Below, piece after piece: positions 52,501-63,559 of a stretch of DNA of 64,000 bases (positions are counted from its first letter, which is position 1; every line of letters begins with the position of its first letter). The position numbers were made by a program, and so were the translations under genes. Below the pieces are notes generated by a model, which saw only the letters and a list, made by a program, of their open reading frames with translations, searched no databases and had not been told where the DNA came from. Source of the stretch: Cinclus cinclus (lineage: Eukaryota > Chordata > Aves > Passeriformes > Cinclidae); NCBI RefSeq assembly GCF_963662255.1, contig NC_085055.1, forward strand, positions 20,818,704 to 20,882,703. The letters run 5' to 3'.

Positions 52501-53734
52501 GCATGTGGGGGACATGAGGAGGGGAATGAGGATTTACTCCAAGCACTGCCGAGAGATGCAGTGGCCAGGGCTGTTAAATCTCTGCCCTATACCTGCTGTC
52601 CTCTCCAGGGTCCCCAGAGAGGGTTCCCATAGAGAACTCCCACCTCCCCACTCCACACAAGCCTTTCCCCCTCCCTCTCCTCCTGCCATCCCTCTTCCCT
52701 GGACAGAAGATCCCATGATTTTCCATTCCCTTCCAGCTGTGTTTACAGCCACAGGATTCCTTCCTCCTCCTGAAAGTCACTCCCAGGGTGAAATTTGAGG
52801 TTGTAAATTATTAAAATGTTATCAAGAGTGTGGAGACTTGCCCATTTATTTTTTTTTTTTTGCTGGTGGTGAGGAAGCTGATGTATAATTCAATTTTCCC
52901 CCCACACTTTCTTCAGTAATACTTAAAAACTTTCCATGCACACACACACTCACAGAGGCAGATCCAAACCTTATTTCCATTTATTTCAAAGTCTCTTTGG
53001 GCCAGAGGCTTTATCTTCTCTCTTTCTGCTCAGTGCTGAGAAAAGCCTGGGTGTTGTCATTATATGAATAATATATAATAATAATAAATTCAGCATTCTT
53101 CCTTTCTGAATGTTTCTTCATAAGATATTATTTTAAATGCTTTTTCTGAGGGAGAAGAAGCAGGTGAGAGCACATCTATGCCACACAGTTATTACTATTC
53201 TCTAACAGACAGAGCAAAACCAGCTTCAATTTACAGTTTCTTGACAGGATCTCCTTAAATCAAAACACCACCCTGCTTATAATTTTCTAGATTTCAATTC
53301 CTGGGGCTGAAACTTCCTTGGCTGGTGTCTAACAGGGTTCAGCTTCCCTTAAAAAAGGAATGAAGCAAACTCTTTTTTTTTTTTTTGTTCCCAATCTCTT
53401 CTCTCTCATTTAAGCAATTTTAGAAATTTGAGGGATTTCTGTGCTTCCAGGAAAATAAAAGCCTTGGCTGTTTTACAGAGCAGCTGAGGTCAATGGTGGC
53501 CTCTTGGAAATACATCCAAATTTAGTCCCATCCATGAGCTCCTGAAAAATCCAGTTTGCACCATCCCTGTAGCTCTTTTTTGGTGACTGGAAGCTGAAAC
53601 CTCCAAATCTGGGCTCTACCCAAAGGGGAAATGCTGTAAAAGAATGGGAAGGAGGAAAGAGGGCACAAGCACAAGGGCTGAGCTTTGGGAGAGGGCTGGA
53701 AAAGCTGCAGAGGTGGAGGTGGGATGAGGTTCAA
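52501..53734. other. Unique sequence, AT-rich in the middle
   Basis: T runs at 52847-52861 and 53372-53387, a short (CA)n at 52940-52950 and an ATAATATATAATAATAATAA segment near 53065-53090. No gene recognised. Confidence 0.4.
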
Positions 53735-54152
53735 AGCCTCATCCAGCCTGGCCTTGGGCATTTCCAGGGATCCAGGGGCACCCACAGCTTCTCTGGGCAA
53801 CCTGTGCCAGGGCCACAGCACCCTCACAGGGAGGAATTCCCTCCCATTATCCCATCTAAACTTCCTCTCTTCCAGCTTAAAGCCATTCCCCCTTGTCTTG
53901 TCCCTCCATCCCTTGTCCCAAGTCCCTCTCCAGCTCTCCTGGAGCCCCTTTAGGCTCTGGAAGGGGCTCTGAGCTCTCCCTGGAGCCTTCGCTTCTCCAG
54001 GTGAACTCCCCCAGCTCTCCCAGCCTGGCTCCAGCCCTCAGAACATCTCTGTGACCTCCTCTGGACTCACTCCAGCAGCTCCAACATCCTTCTGGTGCAG
54101 CTCTGCAGGTGGGGCCCCACCTGAGCAGAGCAGAGGGGGAGAATCGCTTCCC
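53735..54152 (-). mobile_element. CR1 LINE 3' fragment, antisense, 3' tail missing
   Basis: Starts within the central block (CATCCAGCCTGGCCTTGGGC near 53740) rather than at the tail. It continues through CCACAGCTTCTCTGGGCAAC, TCCCATTATCCCATC and AAAGCCATTCCCCCTTGTC near 53880. It then goes deep into the ORF2 C-terminal region (CTCTGGACTCACTCCAGCAG near 54060) and ends at GGTGGGGCCCCACCTGAGC near 54110. It extends furthest towards the 5' end among the antisense copies. Confidence 0.91.
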
Positions 54153-55344
54153 TCAACCATTGTCACCTCTTTATAGTAACATATAAATAATGTATAAAAT
54201 ACATCATGTGTATAATGCGTGTACTACGTAATACCCAGCCTCCTTCAGCACGAGGTGACAGAAGCTTTTCTGAGGGGACTCTGCCCATTGCAGGAACTCT
54301 CTTCCTACACCCCCAAAATCCTTTTGGTCCTGGCAGGGAGTTTGATCTGGGAGATCAGAGGTGCAGTGATATCCCCCCTGATCCAGTGCTCCCCACAAAG
54401 CTGCTCTGATCCACTCTCTGCAGCTGAGGAAGGGGCATTTCTCACCCTTCTGCAGCTTTGCCTGTGCTCCAGGACCTGGAGCTGCACCTCTTCCAAAAGT
54501 TTTGGTGGCACACATTCCCAGAGCTGCCACTGGGCTGGTACATCTCGCTCCAGGAGCCCAAGCAGCATCCTGGAGGGAAGCTGGAGCATTAGCAGAAGCA
54601 TTCCCATTGCACATCTGGCAGGGGAGCATCAAGGAGACCCTAATGTGTGAACACGACCCAGGAACACAGTTCAGAGTGAAATGTAGCCTGGTAAATGCTC
54701 TCTTGTTTGGGTTTAGGAGCTCAGAAACTGCCAGAGAGCTCCCAGCAGTCCTGGACTTTCCATCCACAGGCAGAACTGCAATGCCAGAGGCAGGAAAACC
54801 TCGGGAGAGGATGATAAATGGGGCTGTGAATAACAGGGAGTGAGCTGTACATAGATTTTTGAGCAAGGAGCACCCAGGGCAGAGCTGGTGAGGGACTGCT
54901 CTGAGCTCACCCTGACATTTGTGTCCTTTGTCCACATATCCAACAGAAGTCTGACTCTTCCTCCAGAGGGATCCTGCACCAGAATGGATGAGGAGAGGAA
55001 GTTGTCAGCTGTCTCCAGCACCACCATTACGGGAGGATTATTTTTGAAGGATTGTTTTCTCTCCTTCTAATGGAAACCAATCCATTGAGGTGCTTCTCAC
55101 CTTGCTGAAATAACAAAGAGGCTTTTTATTGCATCCTCCAGCCCGGCTCTGCCTTCCCCACCTCTCCTTGATGAATCTTCCCATATATGATGGGAACTGC
55201 AGATACAGATCAGCAGCAGGCTGGGACTGCAAATCCATATTCCTAAAAAAGCATTTTTTGAACCCAAACAAGTTCCTCCTCCTTGAAACACACTGTTCTT
55301 CTCCCAGGTGGACTTGAAGGAGAAGGAGACAAATAGCATGGATC
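54153..55344. other. Unique sequence, no gene seen
   Basis: Begins AT-rich (AACATATAAATAATGTATAA near 54179), then GC-richer. A 243-residue minus-strand frame (54204-54935) has no recognised domain. I regard it as chance. Confidence 0.4.
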
Positions 55345-55402
55345 AGGGAAAGGTTTGGGTTGGAAGGAACCTTAAAAACCCTCGAGTTCCAACCCTTGCA
55401 TT
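55345..55402 (-). mobile_element. Short CR1 3' end relic, antisense
   Basis: GGTTTGGGTTGGAAGGAACC, TTAAAAACCC and GAGTTCCAACCCTTGC represent the reverse complement of the last 55 bases of CR1. Confidence 0.75.
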
Positions 55403-55959
55403 GATGCCAATCATTAATTTCATTAATTGCCTTCCTGTTTATGGAACACAAACTTGGATGCAGACTCAATCTAAGAATTTAATTACGAGCAGAAATTACT
55501 TTTCTCTGCTGAACTTGGAAATTTAAAGTCACCTTCCATGCAAAGGAAATAAATATCTTCCAACAACAACAAATTTTTGTGAGGTTTTAAAATTATTTGT
55601 CTTTTTTGCCACTCACTTGCTGCCTTTTTATTCAGTCTTGGAAGTGAGAAAAAAATAATTAACCAGAACAAGAGAGGCACCACAAGCACTGAAGTCGTTC
55701 AGCTTAGAGAAGAGAATGAGAAGTGATTTGATTGTGAGGGATCATGAACAGTAATAAGAATTTACAGTTATTTCCTAGAAGCAATGGGGATGGAGCATGG
55801 TCCTCTGTTAGAGCACAGCAAAGTTAATATTTTTAACTCAGAGCCTGGTGCTGGAATGGCAGAGGAAGAAGGAACTTGACTAAAACCCAGTGCAAGGTCT
55901 GCTGTGTCCTCTCAGCTCTGAATTGAGTCATTTCTCCTCGAGGTGCGAAGCTGCTGTGC
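55403..55959. other. AT-rich unique sequence
   Basis: No gene or repeat recognised. Confidence 0.4.
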
Positions 55960-56240
55960 CCAGGCTTGTCCTTCTGTTTGCTCTTAGGAAAAAAAAAAAA
56001 AAATGCTGATTTATGGCCGTGGACTCGCCTCGGAGTCATTTACCCTGATATCTGCTTCCCAGATAAGTGGATAAATGGGATAAATGGGAGTCGCTCCTTG
56101 CGTGCAGAGAGCCCTGTCAGTAAATATGCATTATTGCCGGGATTAGCCCGAGGAATCAGAGACATTGCTCATGCTCTGCTCGCTGCACACTTCCCCTAAT
56201 TCACTGCTAAAAGCCCATCAGTTTAAATGAGCTGGTGATG
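55960..56240. other. Candidate conserved noncoding block
   Basis: After a run of A (55989-56003), the block is repeat-free and keeps CpGs: GGCCGTGGACTCGCCTCGGA near 56014-56033, AGTCGCTCCTTGCGTGC and ATTGCCGGGATTAGCCCGAG. AGTAAATATGCATTATTG at 56120-56137 joins a forkhead-like core and an octamer-like ATGCATTA. A small duplication, GATAAATGG/GATAAATGG, lies near 56079-56097. No coding frame is recognised. Confidence 0.45.
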
Positions 56241-57857
56241 CCCAGAAATCGATAGCTCCCGCTCGGGCTGTGCCGGGGGAACACCGGGATGTGCCGGGAT
56301 TGGGGGATCCCCCCCCCCAGCCAGGCACACCAGGGGCTGCCCTAGGAAAGCTGGAGAGACCCTAAAACCAGTTCCTGGTCTAATTGCTACTTAGCTGACT
56401 TACGAGTTACTTTGTCTTGACCCCAAACTCTGACCCCAAATCACCGCCTGGCCCCTCTGCGCTTCTCCAGCTTCCCCTGCACTCTGTTCCTGCAGGGCAG
56501 GAGAGATTCCCCACTGTCCTGAGGCGTTCGGGGATGGGATTTGAGACCCCCCAAACCTCTGCCCGAGGGCAAATCCAGCATCCCCCAGTCCCCATGGCCG
56601 GGTATGGCCCCAAACCCACAGCAGCCGCACTGCTGCGGAGAGGGGCGGCTGCTGGGGGTGGCAGCCCCAAAATGCAGGTCTGGAGATGTCCCACTGATGT
56701 GGCAGGGGCTCCAGGGGCTCGGGCTGCCCCATCCCCACTCAGCAGGAGCACAACAGTGCCTCAGGCAGCCATCCCTGGGTGCAGCAGGATGGTTCTGCAG
56801 CCTGCCAGGCTCTGCTGAGCCCATCCCCACCTCCGGCTCAGCAGGAGCTGCTGGCCCAGCCTGGTGCACACTCTTCCGAGATCCGTGGTCCTTAATTGCC
56901 AGAACATCTGCCTCACGCCAGGAGCAGGAGGGGATGTGATTTATTCCACATTTGGGGACGTTTGGCTGCAGACGGGGAAGCTGCTGCTGCTCCAGGGCAG
57001 TGCAGATCCCTCTGTGCAGCTGCAGCAGCCTCAGCCCCGGCACCACAGCTCTCCTTTTCTCCAGGTGAGCCCACAAACAGGTCAGGGTTGTGTTTACTTG
57101 AGGCTTTGCTGTAGCTGCTCACCACCAAGATCTCCCGGGGAGGTGGTTCCTGTGTGCTGGAAACCACAGGGCTGCTCCTGGAATTGCAGCTTCGGCAGCA
57201 CGAGGACAGGGAAGCTGCTCCCTGCTTGCAGAAGAGGCAAAAATTAATCTAATGTGCCTGCAGACCTAAGGAGAACCCATTTTTCCCCTCCATCCCAGTA
57301 CCACATGCGTTTGCACAGACTGAATTCAATGTCCCTGCCTCTGTTGCCTTGACAAGGAACAGTTTGTCAAAGAAAAATGCAGCTTCGGAGACCCAGACCC
57401 AGCCACAAACTTCCCTTTGAATCCCAGCCTGTGCTGTGTGTTCTCCACTTGTAAAAGCCTGGTTTATTTGCCCACTTGAGCTCCTCAGTGTAAATATTTG
57501 CCCTTTCTGGTGGCACTCATTAAATCCTCAGGATTAGAGCTGGATGTGAGCAGAGGGGCTTTGCTGGGGTGTGGGGTTTGCCTGCCCAGCCCTTGGGTCA
57601 GGCCATGTTTGCTCAGCTGCTCAGCACATTTGGGGCCCCAGAGCCCCACTCAGGGACCCATTTCCTTGTTTATCCGATCGATTTGGGTCTGTGTGCTGAG
57701 AAATTCATACCCAAAATTTCCTCATACCAAGGTGGGTGTGAGCTGGGAGCACACATGAGCTGGCAGGGCTGGCTGCTCCTGGGCTTTCCAACCAAACTGC
57801 ATCTCACAGGAGACTCAGGAGGCTTCCCTGAGGGAAAAACCTGGGATCAGTGAAAGA
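56241..57857. other. GC-rich unique sequence, no gene seen
   Basis: GC-rich with local CpG enrichment at 56255-56300 and a C run (56309-56318). Many open frames (up to 211 residues, minus strand 56441-57076) arise from composition. No conserved domain or promoter signal was found. Confidence 0.4.
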
Positions 57858-57990
57858 GGACATGTTCAAGGTCAGGTTGGACAGGGCTTAGAGCAACTTG
57901 GTCTAGTGGAAGGTGTCCTTGTCCATGGCAGGGCATTGGAATGAGATGAGTTTTGAGGTCCTTTACAGCACAAACCATTGTGTGACTATG
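57858..57990 (+). mobile_element. CR1 LINE 3' end, sense
   Basis: Begins at TTCAAGGTCAGGTTGGACAG near 57864, then CTAGTGGAAGGTGTCCTTG, CCATGGCAGGGCATTGG and TTTTGAGGTCCTTTACAGC. It ends in CAAACCATTGTGTGACTATG. It stands tail to tail with the next copy, 58 bases away. Confidence 0.88.
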
Positions 57991-58048
57991 AAATTAAACT
58001 CAGGATAAAACATTTTTATCTGTCAGCTGATTGAGGGGACTATTATGG

Positions 58049-58162
58049 GATCATATCCCAGAATGGTTTGGGTTGGAAGAGACATTAAAGCTCATCCCAT
58101 TCCACCCCCTGCAGGCATACCTTGCATAGACCAAGCCCTGTTCAAACTGGCCTTGGACAATT
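58049..58162 (-). mobile_element. CR1 LINE 3' end, antisense
   Basis: Inverted tail ATCATATCCCAGAATGG, then TTTGGGTTGGAAGAGACATT, CCACCCCCTGCAGGC and ACTGGCCTTGGACAATTCC. Truncated there. Confidence 0.87.
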
Positions 58163-59869
58163 CCTTTGCTCTGAACACTTTCTGCTTTCCCCCCTCCACT
58201 CCACATCCCTGTTTCTTCACTGAGGAACAACAAAATCTTTGCTGGGGTCAGCAGGAATAAGTTCAACACCACATCCCCCTTCCCAAAACCTGATGGTGAC
58301 TCCAGGGTCAGCAGGATCCACCCAAGGGATCAGAGCAAGACTCAGCCAGTGTGTCATCTTTGCACAAAGTCATTAGAAACCCAGACACCTTCCAGCCCAC
58401 AGAGGGTTGATTCTCACACCCAGATGAATTCCCAGCTAATTTTCCCACCTGGGCGATCAACTCACTCCAATGACTACAAGTGACCCACAGCAGAGCACTC
58501 CCAAAAGGGGCCTTGCTAAAACCAGATGTTTTAAAGGACCAGCCCGTCTTTAGAAAGGGGAAAATCCCTTTTCCTCAGCAAAGTTCTGAGGAAATGCAGG
58601 GTACAAAACCCAGTGATACAAGGCACTTTCTGACACCTCTGAGGTGCTGTCGGAACACTGTGTCCAAACCAGCCTGAGGAATGTGAGATGCTGGAGCTCA
58701 CCAGAAAACATTAATTAATCCTTCTTTAATTCTGAAATTTGCCTAAAAAAAAAAAAAATAATAAGGCTATTTCTCCCTTCTGCAAGCACTGATTGCTTTC
58801 ACTGATGTGAGGTGTTGCTTACAAGAATTTGCAGTACAGAAGCTCTGTCCAGAAGAGCCCTTGAGGCCAACAAAAACTTTGTTGAACCTCATCAAAAACA
58901 GAGCTCCAGACCAAGCTGAAATATTTGTACATCCCAGTAGAGTTCTGAGCACCCATGGACTGCTCCCTTCACAGCCTCCTTCTCATCTCTCTGCCAAACC
59001 ATTTCCCAACAGGAGCTGTTGCAGAGGAGCCCCCATTTCCTGACTGCCTGCGGGTGCCTCTGCCCAAACCCATGGGACAAGTGAGTGTTTCCTACAGAAA
59101 TACAGCTGGAAACATCTTGGATAATTCATCTGGTGATAGCAGTGCTGTTAAATGGGGAGAGAAGGTGCAGAAGTAGCCATGGAAGAGAGAAAAGCTCTTC
59201 TGGAGGGTTGGCTGCTACTGGTAGATGCCCTGGTGCCTCCTGCCCTTCTCCCAGGACACATCTGATGTTTTTCCTCTCTCCAGCATCATCAGGAGCCTGG
59301 ATTTCCCTGTGTGCCACTCATTTGACATTCGGCTTTCCTCCCTTGCAGCCCCACATCACTGCTGTCCATCCCCACATCCCCACCGAATCCCAAACCCACC
59401 TTCTTGCCCTGGAAAGGAGCACAAATGCCCTGTGCCAGTCAGCCAGAGCAGTGCAGGGACACAGCAGAGTCCTGCCATCCCTCCTGCCTTATTTTCCATC
59501 GATTTTCCCAGGATTTGAGGACCCCTGCTCCCTGTTATTTATTGCTGTTACCTTGCCATCACTGCACACCCTCCTGTGCAGGGAAAACTGATTTTCTCTC
59601 TCTACCTCCTGCTCATCCCATGAAAGGAGAGGTGCTGCCCCTCCAAAAGAGAGGATCCTGGACCCCTCCTCAGCTTAAAGAAAGGTATTTCCCTTAAGAT
59701 GAAATCATTCTCAAAGCCCTCTGCCCCTTTCCCAACATCCCAGCAGTGCCCACAGCCTCCAGCACTCCATTTTTATAGCAGCTGTCCCCAGTTAGGAGTT
59801 CAGAGGTTAATGAGCCTCATCATTAACCCCTCAGGGCTGCCACTGCCTGGGGTCCAGCTCCTTTGATCC
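58163..59869. other. Unique sequence, no gene seen
   Basis: Mixed composition, pyrimidine-rich at 59225-59600. An A run lies at 58746-58758. No gene or dispersed repeat is recognised. Confidence 0.4.
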
Positions 59870-60145
59870 CTTCAGGTTTAGCTTTCATATTTTCCATGTT
59901 CTGTACTGCATTAGCACATAACTCTGAACTCCATATAAAGTGTTACAAGTTCTCACACCTCAGTCACACAAAACAATCCTTTTCCAGTCCCACAGCCAAG
60001 GACACCGCTGCAGCTTCAGCCCCAAAAAGTGCAAACAGCAGAGAATTGAGGAAAGAATCTGGGAGGTTGGGACTGCAGAACCTGGAGCTGGAATTGGACA
60101 ATGAACCCCAATATGGACATGGACAAAAACTTATAAAAGTGTGAT
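59870..60145 (+). mobile_element. Second LTR-like copy, 3' truncated
   Basis: Aligns with the LTR at 51967 through GTTTAGCTTTCATATTTTCC, GTTCTG(T)-(A)CTGC, CATAACTCTGAACT(C)CAT, CACAAAACAATCC, CAGCCAAGGACA, CCCCAAAAAGTGCAAACAGC, GGACAATGAACCCCAA and the shared AACTTATAAAAGTGT at 60129-60142. Similarity ends just after the TATA-like element, so the part corresponding to R-U5 with AATAAA is gone. Substitutions and small indels are frequent, so this copy is older or from a different subfamily. Confidence 0.65.
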
Positions 60146-61131
60146 TAGCAGGGCAGAGAATGCAGAGTATTTTCCTGGCCACCAGCTGTGGCCCTTTGGC
60201 TCCAGCCCTCCAAATGTTTGCTGGCCATGCATCCCCTCCCAGCTGGTGGCCACTTGTGCACAGGTGTCACCTTGAACTTCTGTTCTCACTGTAACTGATC
60301 CTGGTGGAGAAGAAAAAATCCCACCTTTGTTAGACTCGTTGGCAAAAAAAAAATCTCTGCAGAGACCCTTTGGAAACAGCCTCTTCCATGAAGGCTGAGC
60401 TCCAATCTGATATAAAACCCTTCATTCTCAATCCAAACCTCCCAGAGAAGCTATTTCACAGAGGGGTGTCCTGGCCAGCACCATGAAAATGCAATAACTC
60501 ATCCCCCCAGTGGATGATGGCTTGGTTGTCCTCCATATCCTGAGATTTAAGGTTTGCTCCTGGCTCCAGCCAGGCTTTTCTGCTGGATCTAGGCCTTCTC
60601 TGAAGGGAAAGGTTAAATTTGGGTGCTCCTTGGGCCTTGGAGCAGGGAGGTCTCGTGTTGTGCCACACCAGAATATGAAACATCTCCGTGGAACAACTGA
60701 CAGCATCAATTCTGAGCCTTGATTAGACTCAAAGAGACTGAAAACTCTTCAGGACAACCTCTCCACATGAATTCTTCTCTCAAAGCCCTGGAAACAGGCA
60801 GGAATGGGAACAGGAATCAGCAAAGACATTCCCAGAGGTGCACAAGCGTCCGAAGGCAGTCCGTGGAGTTTGTGTTCAGCTGTGACCTCCTGGAGCTGCT
60901 CTGCCTGAGGACATCACCTGAGGCTTTCCCATCAATCCTGCAGCTCCTGGATGATCTTTTCCAACTGCAGCTCTGCTTCCACTGCTCTAACCAGTCCCTG
61001 CCTGGACCTCTTTGTCTCTTTTTTGGTGGTTTTTCCACCACTTTTCAACACACATCACCTCCCTTGGGGTTGGTCTGCAGAGCTTCCCACCCTTGCTGCT
61101 GCTCTTGTGGGATGGGACGCCCATCCTTCCC
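60146..61131. other. Unique sequence, no gene seen
   Basis: Mixed composition with no recognisable repeats. Open frames are unremarkable. Confidence 0.4.
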
Positions 61132-61193
61132 CACATGTCTGGGGGGATAATCCTTTAAGTGACACGTGCTTGGGGGGATAATCCCTTAAGTGA
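61132..61193. repeat. 31-bp tandem duplication, two units
   Basis: CACATGTCTGGGGGGATAAT... (61132-61162) and CACGTGCTTGGGGGGATAAT... (61163-61193) share the core GGGGGGATAATCC(T/C)TTAAG and TGA with only a few differences. A partial third unit may begin with CCGTTTTGGGGAT. Confidence 0.88.
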
Positions 61194-61194
61194 C

Positions 61195-61560
61195 CGTTTT
61201 GGGGATTGCATCCCAAAAAAGCCTCGTTTTTATTATGCAGGAGCACCAGAAGTGCTTCCAGAATTAGCAGCTCCTCCAGGTTGCCCTGTTCAGTTTGAGA
61301 TGTGCCACTTCAGAGCCCTTCAAGGGCTTGATTTGGGAAGTAAATGGGATTCGGAGCAGGTGAAATGTTTGGTAATTACAAATTATTGGAACACTTCATG
61401 TTATGAAAGCCCTTCAAATAATTTTAAATTGCTTTGTACTAATTGTGATCAGTGCTCCATTCATTTCCAAAACCCTCTTCAAATGACAAGCCCTGGGATA
61501 TTTTGGGAGCTGGAGCCCAGTGCTTGGTTAAAAAAAAAAAAAAATCACAAAAAATTTCCG
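61195..61560. other. Candidate conserved noncoding block
   Basis: AT-rich and repeat-free (TTGGTAATTACAAATTATTG near 61369-61388, CAAATAATTTTAAATTGC near 61414, TACTAATTGTGATCAGTGC near 61437). Several TAATTA/AATTA cores cluster at 61373-61447. It ends near an A run at 61529-61543. No coding frame. Confidence 0.45.
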
Positions 61561-62315
61561 TTTTGGAACGCTGCACTTCTGAAGGAGATGTGAAAAATGC
61601 ATTCACCAGTTGCATATCACAGGTTCTTCTGTGCTGCTGGAGCAACATTCCGAGGCCAATGAGTACAGCTGATACCCTTGAGCAGAGGATATTCCCCAAT
61701 CACACCACTTGGGAATCATTCAAATATGAAAGGGAGGATTAGAGAAGAAGACCAGACAAGCGTGTTCCTGGCAGGAAACACAAGCACTGCTGCAATGTGG
61801 GAGAGTGCAATGGGCACCATTCCTGGGTATCCTTCCTCTGGGACAGCCAGGAAAAGCTTTTCCATCCTCCAAGCCAGCTCCAGCCTGCAGGCACTGATTC
61901 ATATTTCAATGCTTGTTAAAAAGCTGCCTATGGAACTGCCATGGGCTGCTGCAAATGCGGCCTTTGGTGGGACATGTTCCTAAAGCTTGATTGGAATATT
62001 TGGGATGGTTGGAAATGTAGGCACCTTGGAGATGTAAGGGTTGTAATGGGAGATTTCTCCTTGTCTTACAGGGTGATTAATCATCTTTTAGGGATGTTTT
62101 CTTCCCACAAAATCATCAGAATCATCCAGAATTATTCTTGGAGTCGACCGAGTACAGTGAGCTTGAGCTACATGACTGTGCAGGACCTAATTCTAGCTAG
62201 TCTAGAAGTTGACCAGAAAATCTGATTATTGTCCTCTTAAGATCATAAAACACATACCCCGACTGGACAAAAGTGTTATGAATCACTAAAAATAAAATTA
62301 AACCATCAAATCTGA
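61561..62315. other. Unique sequence, no gene seen
   Basis: No repeat or exon recognised. A frame with CCKCGLWWDM near 61946 looked zinc-finger-like at first glance but lacks the second half. Confidence 0.4.
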
Positions 62316-62485
62316 TGGCACAGAGTGCCCCGAGAAGCTGTGGCTGCCCCATGCCTGGAAGTGTCCAAGAACAGGTTGGGTGAAGCTTGCAGTGACCTGG
62401 GATAGTGGAAGTGTCCCTGCCCATGGCAGCAGAGGTGGGAGTAGATGTTCTTTAAGGCCCCTTCCCACCCAGATAATTCTGGAAT
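62316..62485 (+). mobile_element. CR1 LINE 3' end
   Basis: Sense copy: GGCACAGAGTGCCCCGAGAA near 62318, GCTGTGGCTGCCCCATGCC with a small deletion, GTGTCCAAGAACAGGTTGG, GTGTCCCTGCCCATGGCAGC and TTTAAGGCCCCTTCCCACCC. The tail is largely lost (AATTCTGGAATGCC). Confidence 0.88.
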
Positions 62486-63139
62486 GCCATTATTTTATTC
62501 ATCTAGAGAAAGGGAAAACACACAGCTTAACTTTAGAGGTTGGATCATTTTTAAGGATGGCAACAGAGGGAAAACCTGAAAAATCCCAGTGCTTCTGGCT
62601 CCTCATCCTGCCTCCCCCATCCCACCTTCCTCCAGATGATATTTTTTTTTTTTTTCTGGGGGGGAGAACTCAGCATCCAATGGGTTGCTCCTGTCCTGAC
62701 TCCCTCAGAAGGCCTTTGTTGGGGTGAGAAAACCTTTTTCCATGGCCACTGAAAACATTAATGGGAATTACAGTGTTAGGGCACTTCCCATCTCCCTGCA
62801 CCTGGAGAAACCTCCTCTCCCTCCTGCTGCTGCTCCTCTTGATGCTCATGTGGCTCATTATCCTCTCCTTTCCCAGGAAAACGCTGAGGGCTTGAAGTGC
62901 AGACAAAGTCATCGGGCTCCTGAAGGTCTCCTTGGGGAGGCTCTGCTCTGGCTCCTGTCTGGGTCCTCCTTTTTTGAGTGAGGTTTTTGAGTTTGGCTCC
63001 TTTTCGAGTGAGGTTTTCCAGGCCAGAGCTGCTGAGACCATCCCATCCCAGATGGGTTTGTTATGTAGTGTCCTCACCAGCTTCTTTGTTTTTAAAGAGC
63101 TGGATGTTTGTCCCGTGGTGTGTGCCCAGAACCAGTCAA
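62486..63139. other. Unique sequence, no gene seen
   Basis: A T run followed by a G run at 62642-62664. An approximate repetition TTTTTTGAGTGAGGTTTTTGAG / TTTTCGAGTGAGGTTTTCC at 62970-63020 is a two-unit local duplication of about 32 bases. No gene recognised. Confidence 0.45.
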
Positions 63140-63275
63140 ACACCGTGGAATGATTTGGGCTACAGGGACCTTAAAACTCATCCATTCCCACTCCCTGCCA
63201 TGGGCAGGGACACCTTCCACTATCCCAGGCTGCTCCAAGCCCACTCCAACCCACCCTTGGACACTTCCAGAGGGG
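63140..63275 (-). mobile_element. CR1 LINE 3' end, antisense
   Basis: GTGGAATGATTTGGGC, then ACAGGGACCTTAAAACTCAT, CCATGGGCAGGGACACCTTC near 63198, CACTATCCCAGGCTGCTCC and CCCTTGGACACTTCCAGAGG. Truncated at the junction with GGGGAGAAG. Confidence 0.9.
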
Positions 63276-63559
63276 AGAAGATGGGTGAGCACAAAGTGGC
63301 TGTACTTCCAATGCCCTATCACCTCTAACTCCACCTTCCCATGTATCAATCCCATGTCTCCCAGTTCCATGGTTTGCAGCTCTGCTCTGGGAACAGAGAT
63401 TTCCTGCTTATCACCATCTGGATGCCTTGGTCAGAAATCCAGCTCTGGGATGATTTTGGAGGGTGTGAGCAGCCAGCCCCAAACCTCGTCACCCTTGCCC
63501 TCCCTGGCAGCAGTGATGGGGGTCTTTCCCCTCCTCTACTCAGTTAGAAATTTTCACAA
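63276..63559. other. Unique sequence
   Basis: Nothing recognised. Confidence 0.4.

Noticed and set aside
52393..59869. A single provirus bounded by the two LTR-like copies
   Set aside because: The intervening sequence shows CR1 copies and ordinary unique DNA with no gag, pol or env remains, and the second LTR is truncated and more diverged.
61941..62000. Zinc-finger-like CCKCGLWWD motif
   Set aside because: Only a short cysteine cluster with no following histidines or linker, so probably chance.
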